Part shown: in pieces, positions 1-6,554 of the stretch | Layout: each line of letters opens with the position of its first letter | Numbering within the stretch: position 1 is the first letter of the stretch | DNA from: Deltaproteobacteria bacterium | GTDB taxonomy: Bacteria; Myxococcota_A; UBA9160 | DNA: 7,822 bases | Direction: 5' to 3' | Assembly (NCBI GenBank): GCA_003520425.1 | Contig: DOUU01000482.1 | Location: 2,489 to 10,310 of the forward strand | Made by a program: the position numbers and the translations under genes | The notes under the pieces: generated by a model | Database searches by the model: none | What the model saw: the letters and a program-made list of their open reading frames with translations, nothing else | Told to the model about the DNA's origin: nothing

Positions 1-708
1 GGACCGTACGCCGAGCCCTCCGCGACCGCGGAGCGGGGAATGATCGACCCGTGGGAGAACACCAACCGGAAAGTCTTCGCGTTCAACGAGGCCCTAGATA
101 TCCACGCGCTTCAGCCGGTGGCACGGGAATGGGACAGGCTCATACCCGACGCGGTGCAGAAGATGCTCACCAACTTCCGCTCCAACCTGCATTACCCGGT
201 CGTCCTGATCAATGACCTGTTCCAAGCAAACCTGAAGGCCGCCGCTCTCGAGACGGGTCGATTCCTCGTGAACACGACGCTCGGCTTCGGAGGCCTCTTC
301 GATCCGGCGACGACTTGGGCGCTGCCGCGTTACGATCAGGACTTTGGCCTCACCCTCGGCCACTGGGGCGTGGACATGGGGCCCTACCTCGTGATTCCGC
401 TGATCGGTGCCTCGACCGCTCGGGATCTCAGCGGAGGGCTCGTGGACGCGGGCCTTGGTGTGGTCTCGATGGGCCCGCTCGCGATCGCCTGGTACATCAC
501 GGCGCCACTGCAGACCGTCCAGACGATCAACTCCCGTGCCGCTTACCTGAAGATCGTGGAGGAGAACCGGCGGGCCGCCTTCGACTACTACTCCTTCGTG
601 CGCGACGCCTATCTGCAGCACCGGGAGAACCAGGCCAGGGAAGGGGGGGCACAGGTGGGGTCCGGAAACGACATCTACTACCCGGACACGGAAAAGGATT
701 CACCCTAA
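1..708 (+). CDS. mlaA: MlaA (VacJ) family outer-membrane lipoprotein, 5' end missing
   Basis: In this family MlaA sits in the inner leaflet of the outer membrane and feeds misplaced phospholipids to periplasmic MlaC for return to the inner membrane. The reading frame is open from base 1, so the lipoprotein signal peptide and lipid-bearing Cys lie upstream of the window. The ATG at 40 is internal: it falls directly on the family's start-of-domain motif, seen here as DPWENTNRKVFAFNEAL. Further family landmarks follow: QPVAREW, LTNFRSNLHYP, RFLVNTTLGFGGLFDPA, FGLTLGHWGVDMGPYLVIP, and a C-terminal SFVRDAYLQHRENQ. The tail is polar and ends at TAA 706-708. About 235 codons are present of a usual 240-280. 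No mlaC or mlaFED gene follows on this strand; they could lie upstream or elsewhere. Assignment is strong; only the start is unknown. Confidence 0.92.
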   Translation, partial: GPYAEPSATAERGMIDPWENTNRKVFAFNEALDIHALQPVAREWDRLIPDAVQKMLTNFRSNLHYPVVLINDLFQANLKAAALETGRFLVNTTLGFGGLFDPATTWALPRYDQDFGLTLGHWGVDMGPYLVIPLIGASTARDLSGGLVDAGLGVVSMGPLAIAWYITAPLQTVQTINSRAAYLKIVEENRRAAFDYYSFVRDAYLQHRENQAREGGAQVGSGNDIYYPDTEKDSP

Positions 709-1101
709 GCTGGTCGATCGTTTGAGTCACGGAGATAGGGGCGGGCACACCGCGTTCGGCTTCCTCCACCGATTCCGGTGGCGATGGAGGCCTGAATTTC
801 ATCTGCATCGGGTATTCCCGAAGATCTTTGCCTGTTGTTCATCCTGATCTCAATCTGGATTGCAATCGAGGTCTACACCAGGCCGACGGGTGGCGCATTC
901 GGTGGCTCTTCGCCGATCATTCTCGTGTCCAGACCAGCACTCAAGCCAGCGGAGCTTTGCCCGACCGCGTCCGCGATCGGGTGAAGCGTGCGTTCCGCGC
1001 GCACGAAGGGCGCACGCTCCGTAGACCGACCCGGATGATCAACCAGCGGAGTAGTAGTGGGGTGAAAGCGCAAAGCGCCAAGTACGACGGGTCCTCGGAG
1101 G

Positions 1102-1120
1102 CGCCTCGCTCGGAGAGCGC
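1102..1120. repeat. Dispersed 19-bp element, copy 1
   Basis: The sequence CGCCTCGCTCGGAGAGCGC occurs here and again, identically, at 4660-4678. In this copy the flanks add a short stem (GGCGC at 1100-1104 with GCGCC at 1117-1121). Both copies lie outside genes. The match extends leftward to 23 positions with one difference. Function unknown. Confidence 0.6.
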
Positions 1121-1226
1121 CCCAGGGCCAGGACCCAGTTGACCGTTGGTAAAATGCCGCAGGTACGCGGCCGTTCCGAACAAGCTTTCCGCTCGCTTTC
1201 TCGTTTCAGCCGAGAGTAGAATAACG

Positions 1227-1282
1227 ACACGGCGCGGTGATGCGGTCGCTTGAAACACGGCGCGGTGATACCGTCGCTTGGC
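1227..1282. repeat. Tandem duplication of a 28-bp unit before a small membrane-protein gene
   Basis: Units 1227-1254 and 1255-1282 share an identical first 15 bases (ACACGGCGCGGTGAT) and an identical GTCGCTTG near the end, with two differences between those blocks. Each contains the near-palindrome CACGGCGCGGTG. The second copy ends about 19 bp before the AAGGAGGAG ribosome binding site of the gene at 1316. Paired half-palindromes at fixed spacing suggest a regulator-binding site, but a chance duplication is also possible. Confidence 0.7.
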
Positions 1283-1315
1283 AGCACCCTGGTTGAAATA
1301 CAAGGAGGAGACGGC

Positions 1316-1510
1316 ATGAACGGAGCGTGGACACTCCTCGGGCGATACGCAGGGTATCTCGGCGTTGTCATATGCGTCGCGGCCGTCGCGGGGCGCTTCT
1401 ACGGATCAAAGGAGTTCTTGGGCTTCCAGGCGATCAACGTCTTCATCGTAGGGGTAGGGTTTCTCGCGTTTGGCACATGGGCCAAGCTCGAAGCAACGGC
1501 GAAGAGTTAG
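1316..1510 (+). CDS. Small two-helix membrane protein (64 aa), unknown function
   Basis: I do not recognise this protein. The start at 1316 is chosen because a near-perfect Shine-Dalgarno, AAGGAGGAG (1302-1310), sits 5 nt before the ATG. An in-frame ATG at 1250 lies inside the tandem repeat and has no such site. The product has two hydrophobic helices, about residues 7-27 (LLGRYAGYLGVVICVAAVAG) and 34-55 (FLGFQAINVFIVGVGFLAFG). They are joined by a short basic/polar loop (RFYGSKE), and the tail WAKLEATAKS is charged. It is probably an inner-membrane protein. It stands alone, with no neighbour on the same strand close enough to share a transcript. Third codon positions are mostly G or C, as in the flanking genes, which supports real coding. 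It stops at TAG 1508-1510. Confidence 0.75.
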   Translation: MNGAWTLLGRYAGYLGVVICVAAVAGRFYGSKEFLGFQAINVFIVGVGFLAFGTWAKLEATAKS

Positions 1511-1954
1511 TTCGCTAGGGTTACAACCTCCCGCCGTCATCTGCTGTCGGCCCGCACGAACCATGAGTTGGTGTCTCCGGTGGCCAGTGATGCGAGCCTG
1601 TGCGCCAGCGTTCTCTTTCATGAAGTCCCGGACGTACCCAGTCGGTGCCACGCCTGCGACCTCCGCACTGACCGAGCGCAGGCGCCTGGAACCAGGCGTA
1701 CCCCTAAGCAGATCGAAAGACGCGAGACGAGCGGCGGGTTTCATCCGCGGGTAGGCGCTTGTCTTCATCATGACGGTGACGTGCGTCGTCTCGTCGGCGC
1801 AGACTGCGGCTTGTGGGGGCGGGCCAGTTGGAAAGACCGACAGGATCCCGTGAGTGCTTTATGAGCTCGGCAAGTGACACAGGTGCTTGGTGCATGTTGT
1901 GCCCGAGGACCTTCGTCCTTCGAGCGCCCGCCCCGATCAATCCAAAATGTACGA
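1511..1954. other. 444-bp intergenic region, apparently non-coding
   Basis: This lies between the 3' ends of two convergent genes (1510 on + and 1955 on -). Open frames exist on both strands, but none has a ribosome binding site, a recognisable domain or a plausible composition. Two hairpins are visible: CGCCTGG-AA-CCAGGCG at 1683-1698 (perfect 7-bp arms) and AGGAC-CTTC-GTCCT at 1907-1920. The second is 35 bp past the stop of the minus-strand gene and could help end its transcript. Neither has a T-run. Confidence 0.5.
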
Positions 1955-2647
1955 TCAGCGCGGGTTAGAGAGATCCTGGCGATAGGCCACGATCCGCCTC
2001 TCTATGTGCTCGATCGCTTCGTTCCCCGTGCGGAAAATCAGGCCTCCCTCCGCAGGACCGAAGGCTTTGATCAGCAGGTCTGCAGGCGTGCGCTGGGCAC
2101 TAAGCTCCTTCAGGCTTTGGAGCGGTCGGATCGCCGCGTACTCGCGGAGATTTCCGATGATTGTCTGCCGCACCATGAGTCGTGCGGGCTCATCTACCTT
2201 CGGAATCGCCTCCGCCACCTTGCGGACGAGTTCCTCGAAGGGTTCGACGCCTCCCGGTCGAACATGGATCCGCGTCACCATCGCAAAGGGAGCCGGCCGT
2301 GTTGGCTGGTCAGGAAGATAGGAGAGCTCTGGGCGTTCGATGGAAACGCTCTGCTGAGCCCGCTCGAGACAGCATCGTATCTCTTCGAGCGCCTGTTGCC
2401 CCTCCTTCTCGCCCAGAAAGCGCCGCATGCGGACCTCTGCGGTCTCCTGGGCTTCTAGGTCCGTCCAGTCCTCGGCTTGCCATACATAGATCACGGAGAG
2501 GAGATCGCCGAACATGGTCTGATAGACGTTCCAGCGGACCTTCTCCTTCTGGGAAACGGCTCGCTCAGCGACCTTCTGGGCTACCTGCTCGAAGGTGCTG
2601 ATGCGATCGGGACGCAGTGTCAGTTCCATACGCCTCATGAGTGCCAT
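1955..2647 (-). CDS. Duplicated-domain protein, likely dimeric alpha/beta-barrel (ABM-like) fold
   Basis: The protein is 230 aa. The start at 2647 (MALMRR...) is chosen because GAGGAGAGG ends 4 nt before the ATG; an upstream in-frame start at 2695 has no such site. It has no signal peptide or membrane segment and is probably cytoplasmic. Two halves align: residues 5-110 and 121-229. Each opens with a strand ending RP (MELTLRPD; TRIHVRPG). A helix follows (FEQVAQKVAE; FEELVRKVAE), then a strand containing QT-x-x-G (VYQTMFGD; VRQTIIGN), then an L-x-x-L-x-AQ helix (WTDLEAQE; LKELSAQR). The spacing fits the ferredoxin-like fold of antibiotic-monooxygenase or NIPSNAP proteins, fused in tandem so that one chain could form a full barrel. 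The fold is inferred from this pattern, not from a match. There are no obvious catalytic residues; Cys92-Cys93 occur only in the first half. Substrate unknown. Confidence 0.8.
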   Translation of the reverse strand: MALMRRMELTLRPDRISTFEQVAQKVAERAVSQKEKVRWNVYQTMFGDLLSVIYVWQAEDWTDLEAQETAEVRMRRFLGEKEGQQALEEIRCCLERAQQSVSIERPELSYLPDQPTRPAPFAMVTRIHVRPGGVEPFEELVRKVAEAIPKVDEPARLMVRQTIIGNLREYAAIRPLQSLKELSAQRTPADLLIKAFGPAEGGLIFRTGNEAIEHIERRIVAYRQDLSNPR

Positions 2648-2945
2648 GGCACCTCTCCTCGAATTTTTTAGGGATGCGAGGGTGCTGGCCCGCACCGCTC
2701 AGACAGGCCCTTTCCGTGCAACGATGAAAGAGTGCGGGCTGTCGGATGAGGCTGGGCTTGGGGAGGGCCGCGGGCCGGCGGGAGCTGGCCGGCGCCAGAC
2801 GGAGAAGAAACGGGCCGCGCCGGGGGCCTCATTCGCACCCTCGCCGTCCTCGTGGGAGTCTCGTCTACCACGTCATCGGGGGCCGGGTCAATCGTGAGCC
2901 ACGAGCCGGCGCCGGAGTGCGGCGAACTCCTGCAGGGGGGTGAGC

Positions 2946-2985
2946 TTAGCGGGCCGAAGCCCTAGGTCGGCTTCAACTCCGCTAA
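2946..2985. repeat. Compound 40-bp inverted repeat
   Basis: The outer arms TTAGCGG (2946-2952) and CCGCTAA (2979-2985) are perfect complements. Inside them, GAAGCC (2956-2961) and GGCTTC (2969-2974) are also perfect, around the 7-base loop CTAGGTC. The two stems nest and are separated by a 3x4 internal loop. Neither divergent gene ends here, so this is not a simple terminator. It may be an operator or part of a structured leader. Confidence 0.6.
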
Positions 2986-3095
2986 TCGCCCAGTCTGTGA
3001 GCCACAGCGTCACGCCGGCCCTCCTCGAGTGGGTCTTTATGGCGCTGCGTCATTTTCCCGAAGCGCCCTGGTGGTGCACGAGAGCCACAAAAGCG

Positions 3096-3149
3096 TTCTA
3101 GCAGGCACTGGGAACGTGTCTTGCTAGAAGGCCCTCCAGTTCTCGAGGG
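3096..3149 (+). promoter_or_regulatory. Two adjacent hairpins in the leader of the DUF1254 gene, one covering its ribosome binding site
   Basis: TTCTAGCA (3096-3103) pairs perfectly with TGCTAGAA (3122-3129). Three bases on, CCCTC (3132-3136) pairs with GAGGG (3145-3149), which is part of the Shine-Dalgarno GAGGGAG (3145-3151) for the ATG at 3159. Folded, the second hairpin would hide the ribosome binding site. Its 5-bp stem may be marginal, so regulatory use is inference. Confidence 0.45.
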
Positions 3150-3158
3150 AGACATGGG

Positions 3159-4640
3159 ATGGCCCGTCCGAAGGTTTCTACGCTTGCTGTGCTCATCGTC
3201 GTCGCTGTGGGAGTCTCGACGCTTGCCGTGGGCTTCTTCGAAGGCTGCGCTCACAAGGGCGACGTGATCTCGCAGGCGGAGAAGGGAGAGAAGAACAGAC
3301 CCAGCATCGCCGAGACGAAGGCCATTGCCGAGGAGGGCTTCATTTACGGCCTCCCGATCGTAATGAACTATGCGGTGATGTACGAGTATGTTATCGACCG
3401 CAACTCAGGCCAGTTCAAGGCGCCTTTCAACCAGATCGCCAATGAGGCGCGTGTCTTTACCTACAAAGACACCGCCATCATTACGCCCAACAGCGACACG
3501 CCGTACTCGATCCTCTGGATGGACCTACGTGCCGAACCCATCGTGCTGTCTGTCCCGGCGGTCGAGAAAAACCGCTACTACTCGGTGATGCTCTGCGACG
3601 GCAACACCTACAACTACGGCTACATCGGAAGCCGATCCACCGGCAATGATCTCGGTGACTATCTGGTGGTCGGACCCGATTGGAAGGGCGAGACGCCAAA
3701 GGGGATCAAGAAGGTCTTCCGCTCCGGCACGCAGTTCTCGGCGGCCGCCTACCGCACCCAACTCTTCAACCCGCGCGACATGCCGAACGTGAAGAAGATC
3801 CAGGCGGGCTACAAGGCGCGGACCCTGTCGGCCTACCTGAAAAAGCCCGTGCCGCCCGCGGCCCCCGCCGTGAATTTTCCAAAGGCCGACAAGGATCTCG
3901 TCAAGACAAACTTCTTCAACTATCTCGACTTCGCGCTGCAGTTCGCACCCGCGACTCCTGAGGAAACCGAGATCCGCGCCAAACTCGCGCGGATCGGAGT
4001 CGGCCCGGGCAAACAGTTCGACTTCAACGACCTGTCGCTAGAACACAAGGCCGAAGTGGCTCTGGCAATGAAGGAGGGGGACAAGAAAGTGGACGCCGCC
4101 GTGGCCAGTGCCGGCAAGGACATCAACGGTTGGCGGGTCAGTGGAGCCGGGGGAGATGCAGCCTACTACCACGGCGATTGGCTACTACGCGCGTTGGTTG
4201 CGAAGGCCGGGATCTATGCCAATGACGCCGCAGAAGCAATGTACCCCTTGACTCGAAACGATGCGGATGGGCAACTGCTTGACGGAAGCAAGCACAAGTA
4301 CACGCTCACATTCGCTGCTGGGCAGTTCCCGCCGGTGAACGCCTTCTGGTCGGTGACCATGTATGACGGCAAGACGCAGCTCCTGATCAAGAACCCCATC
4401 AACCGCTATCTGATCAACTCTCCGATGCTGCCCCAGATGAAGAAGAACCCCGACGGTTCGCTCACGCTCTACATCCAGAAGGATTCGCCAGGCGCGGCCC
4501 ACAGGGCCAACTGGCTCCCCGCACCGGATGCGCCGATCTATCTTGTGATGCGTCTTTACTGGCCGAAGGAGACGCCGCCCTCGATCCTGCCGCCCGGAGA
4601 AGGAACTTGGAAGCCGCCGGGTGTCATGCGCGCCGATTGA
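3159..4640 (+). CDS. DUF1254/DUF1214 domain-containing exported protein
   Basis: The protein is 493 aa and belongs to the two-domain family COG5361, common in Gram-negative bacteria; its biochemical role is not established. The ATG at 3159 has GAGGGAG 7 nt upstream; an ATG at 3154 is out of frame and too close to that site. Residues 7-27 form one hydrophobic export signal (STLAVLIVVAVGVSTLAVGFF), followed by Cys30 in the context FEGC. That is a poor lipobox, so either lipid anchoring or an uncleaved N-terminal anchor is possible. The DUF1254 region covers about 60-220, with NSDTPYS (111-117), RYYSVMLCDGNTYNYGY (139-155) and DYLVVGPDW. The DUF1214 region covers about 370-485, with NAFWSVTMYD (394-403), NRYLINS (415-421), DGSLTLYIQKDSPG (432-445) and NWLPAP (451-456). 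Length and domain order are normal. It is transcribed alone and stops at TGA 4638-4640. Confidence 0.93.
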   Translation: MARPKVSTLAVLIVVAVGVSTLAVGFFEGCAHKGDVISQAEKGEKNRPSIAETKAIAEEGFIYGLPIVMNYAVMYEYVIDRNSGQFKAPFNQIANEARVFTYKDTAIITPNSDTPYSILWMDLRAEPIVLSVPAVEKNRYYSVMLCDGNTYNYGYIGSRSTGNDLGDYLVVGPDWKGETPKGIKKVFRSGTQFSAAAYRTQLFNPRDMPNVKKIQAGYKARTLSAYLKKPVPPAAPAVNFPKADKDLVKTNFFNYLDFALQFAPATPEETEIRAKLARIGVGPGKQFDFNDLSLEHKAEVALAMKEGDKKVDAAVASAGKDINGWRVSGAGGDAAYYHGDWLLRALVAKAGIYANDAAEAMYPLTRNDADGQLLDGSKHKYTLTFAAGQFPPVNAFWSVTMYDGKTQLLIKNPINRYLINSPMLPQMKKNPDGSLTLYIQKDSPGAAHRANWLPAPDAPIYLVMRLYWPKETPPSILPPGEGTWKPPGVMRAD

Positions 4641-4953
4641 CCGCACCTACCATGCGAGACGCCTCGCTCGGAGAGCGCGCCTCGAAGCTCGGGCAGAGCT
4701 CGTTTCGTCCACTGCCTCTGCATCAAAAGGGCGTTGCGGGACCCGCACACAGACATCGCATCACGCGCTGGAACGCAGCCGAGGCCTCCTGGCTTGGACA
4801 TCGGCTCCTTGGCTCCAGTGGAGCAGGACAGGCCGCGAGATGGACCCCTTGCATCTGGGCGACCCCGCCGAGCGTTCGTGCGACCCGCTACCCAGTCGGC
4901 ATTCGGAGCGAACGTGGCATGGATCGTGCTGTTCGCCCGTCTTCGCCCCGGCG
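4641..4953. other. 313-bp convergent intergenic region
   Basis: The DUF1254 gene (+) and the HAD gene (-) both end into this gap, so terminators are expected. Visible candidates are weak: AGCTC-GGGCA-GAGCT (4686-4700) followed by CGTTTCG, and GCTCC-AGT-GGAGC (4812-4824). Neither has a real T-run. No coding frame is supported. Confidence 0.45.
4660..4678. repeat. Dispersed 19-bp element, copy 2
   Basis: Identical to 1102-1120. It begins 20 bp after the stop codon of the DUF1254 gene and contains a small CGCT/AGCG dyad. Its position next to the weak hairpin at 4686-4700 suggests a role at a transcript 3' end, but two copies are too few to tell. Confidence 0.6.
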
Positions 4954-5748
4954 CTAGCCAGAGAGGCGACTCACGATCCCGAGGAGCTGCTGCAAGTGCG
5001 CGTGCGAGTCCACCACGTGATCTGCGTCGGGATGCTCGCTCCGGTCGTCGTAGTGGTCTCGGATCCGCACGGTTCGCATTCCGAGATCCCGTGCGCCGGC
5101 AATATCCGTGCGCCGTAGGTCGCCGACGTGAAGGGCCTCGGAGGGGGCTGCGGCAATGCCCTTCAGCGCCTGTTCGAAAATGTGGGGATGCGGCTTGGGC
5201 ACTCCGGCTTCATCGGAGAAGATCTGGACCTCGAGCCATTCGAGCAGACCCGCGCGATCGAGGAGTCGTCGGACCACGCGGCCGGGGCTAAAGCCCGTGT
5301 CACACACGAGAGCGCGCCGGATGCCTGCGCGGGCGAGCCCCTCCAGCGTGTCGCGAGCCCCCTCGAGGGCCCTCGCATCGCCTTCGAGGGATGCCTCGGC
5401 GAGGGCCGTCGTCAGCGGAGACGCAAGGCCGCTGCGCTCGTCCTCCGCAAACCCCAGTCCTTCGAGCGTCCATGCGGCGATCTCCGCTGCTCCGGTCGCC
5501 CGGTGGGCGAGCCAAGCGTCCCAATGCCGACGCCACGCCGCATCGAGCGCCTGGCGGGCCTCGCCGACCCCCACAGCGCGTCCCTGCTCTTGTGCGAGGT
5601 GCGCCACGGCTGCGACGCGTCGGACATGGGCGCGCTCGGGGTCCCGCTCGAAGAGCAGAGTGCCCCAGCAGTCGAAGGTGACGGCGCGCAGCGGAGCACC
5701 CGGCGCGACTGCCTTCGGGCTAGGACGTGCGATGCCGGTATCGCCCAT
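4954..5748 (-). CDS. HAD-superfamily hydrolase (haloacid-dehalogenase type)
   Basis: The protein is 264 aa from the ATG at 5748. HAD enzymes use a nucleophilic Asp to hydrolyse phosphoesters or carbon-halogen bonds. All four motifs are present: I, VTFDCWGTLL (nucleophile Asp26); II, ALVCDTG (Thr151); III, Lys185 in GVPKPHPHIFEQALK; IV, HVGDLRRTDIAGAR (Asp210, Asp215). A helical cap of about 100 residues lies between motifs I and II (C1 type). The second acid of motif I, usual in phosphatases, is Trp28. That resembles dehalogenase-type members, where this place is aromatic, so substrate is open. The ATG has GGAGGGG about 14 nt upstream. A GTG at 5787 is also possible; it would overlap the kinase gene's stop as GTGA and add 13 residues. 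The kinase gene directly upstream on this strand probably shares the transcript. Confidence 0.9.
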   Translation of the reverse strand: MGDTGIARPSPKAVAPGAPLRAVTFDCWGTLLFERDPERAHVRRVAAVAHLAQEQGRAVGVGEARQALDAAWRRHWDAWLAHRATGAAEIAAWTLEGLGFAEDERSGLASPLTTALAEASLEGDARALEGARDTLEGLARAGIRRALVCDTGFSPGRVVRRLLDRAGLLEWLEVQIFSDEAGVPKPHPHIFEQALKGIAAAPSEALHVGDLRRTDIAGARDLGMRTVRIRDHYDDRSEHPDADHVVDSHAHLQQLLGIVSRLSG

Positions 5749-5783
5749 GGACAGTTTTCTAATCCCCTCCGCGCTCCGGTCAA

Positions 5784-6554
5784 TCACTTCCCAGGCGCCC
5801 CTACGGCCGGAGTCGCCGCCAGCACCTGTGCCAGCCACGCGCGGGCCGCATCGAGGCCGCGTTCGGGCGCGCCGGACGTGTCGAGGACGAGATGCGAGGT
5901 TTCCGAGACTTCATCGATGCTTTGCCAGGCTTGGTTGAACCCATCCAACAAGGGGAGCCAGGTTTCAGGAGTAACGCCGGCGGCCGTGGCGCGAGCGGCC
6001 AGTCGGTCTCGCAGCACTTCGTCGTCAGCGCGACACTCAACGAGGAGAAAACGCGCCCCGAGCTCTTCCGCAAGCTCCAGTGCCGCCCGGCGGAGCGCTC
6101 GCCGCGGGAATGCCGCATCGAGGACGACCGATCGTCCCGGCGCCAGCACCTCCCTCGCGCGCCGGAGTAGCTCCGCGTAGATCGCGTCCGCGAATCCAGG
6201 CTGGAGGTTCAAGCGCAGGGCCGCCTCAGGGGATGTGCTGTGCGCGAGCTCGGCAAGCACACGTTCGCGCGTGCGATCGGCCACCAAGAGCGCAGCGTCG
6301 AGTTGCTCCGCCAAGCCGCGGGCGATCGTACTCTTGCCCGTTGCGATTCGGCCGGCGACCACCAGCAGCACCGGCGAACGAGAGGAAGCCGACCCTCTGG
6401 GCAGGCGACCGGACCCCGGGGCGTCCGCGCTCCGGGACTTCACGTGGGCTGCAGGAAGGGCGTCGTTCCTGGCGATGGCATCCTCCTTGTCCAGCGTATT
6501 TGGCACGGGTCGAGTCCGAACGGTCGGTGAAATCGAGGCCACGGATAGCTTCAC
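5784..6554 (-). CDS. P-loop kinase-like ATPase (AAA_33 / COG0645 type)
   Basis: The frame is up to 256 aa. Members of this group are predicted small-molecule or nucleic-acid kinases, found alone or fused behind aminoglycoside-phosphotransferase-like domains. Visible are Walker A GRIATGKST (68-76), an acidic strand end VADRTRER (91-98), a Walker B-like strand RSVVLDAAF (141-149) and an arginine-rich lid LRDRLAAR (181-188). There is no fused phosphotransferase domain. The first 60 residues are Ala/Pro/Ser/Arg-rich and unlike a fold, so the true start is probably downstream of the GTG at 6554, which lacks a good ribosome binding site. In-frame GTGs at 6506 and 6443 are alternatives, and 6443 would give 219 aa. 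The stop TGA at 5784-5786 overlaps a possible GTG start of the HAD gene, pointing to a coupled two-gene operon. Substrate unknown. Confidence 0.87.
   Translation of the reverse strand: MKLSVASISPTVRTRPVPNTLDKEDAIARNDALPAAHVKSRSADAPGSGRLPRGSASSRSPVLLVVAGRIATGKSTIARGLAEQLDAALLVADRTRERVLAELAHSTSPEAALRLNLQPGFADAIYAELLRRAREVLAPGRSVVLDAAFPRRALRRAALELAEELGARFLLVECRADDEVLRDRLAARATAAGVTPETWLPLLDGFNQAWQSIDEVSETSHLVLDTSGAPERGLDAARAWLAQVLAATPAVGAPGK

Larger units (their letters stand above)
709..1315. other. 607-bp intergenic region, no convincing gene
   Basis: A hairpin of stem CCACCG (766-771), loop ATTC and CGGTGG (776-781), flanked by CCTCCA/TGGAGG, follows mlaA by about 60 bp. It could end that transcript but has no T-run. 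The frame at 835-984 reads a hydrophobic stretch but has no ribosome binding site. The region also holds one copy of a dispersed 19-bp element (1102-1120) and the 28-bp tandem repeat (1227-1282). I could not find a convincing promoter for the gene at 1316. Confidence 0.5.
2648..3158. promoter_or_regulatory. 511-bp divergent intergenic region rich in inverted repeats
   Basis: This separates the divergent genes starting at 2647 (-) and 3159 (+), so it must hold promoters for both, although I could not assign -35/-10 boxes with confidence. Its right half is full of dyads: 2892-2904, 2946-2985, 2995-3007, 3041-3067 (GGCGCT/AGCGCC arms), 3096-3129 and 3132-3149. GCCGGC is repeated at 2774-2779 and 2788-2793. 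No open frame here has a ribosome binding site or recognisable product. Confidence 0.55.

Noticed and set aside
94..621. 175-codon minus-strand frame
   Set aside because: Antisense to mlaA, whose family motifs are unmistakable; no ribosome binding site or recognisable product.
766..781. CCACCG/CGGTGG hairpin as mlaA terminator
   Set aside because: Stem is good but there is no T-run, so it is only mentioned in the gap entry.
1250..1315. Longer N-terminus for the small membrane protein from the ATG at 1250
   Set aside because: It would translate the tandem repeat and ribosome binding site; AAGGAGGAG at proper spacing supports 1316.
1406..1771. 121-codon minus-strand frame in a gap and overlapping the small membrane gene
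   Set aside because: No ribosome binding site before its start, mixed composition, no domain; it runs into the better supported 1316-1510 gene.
4185..4646. 153-codon minus-strand frame
   Set aside because: Antisense to the DUF1214 part of the exported protein; no independent support.
5128..6180. 350-codon open frame on the plus strand
   Set aside because: It is antisense to the HAD and kinase genes, which have clear catalytic motifs. Its product is Arg/Ser/Ala-rich with no domain; long antisense frames are expected in GC-rich genes.
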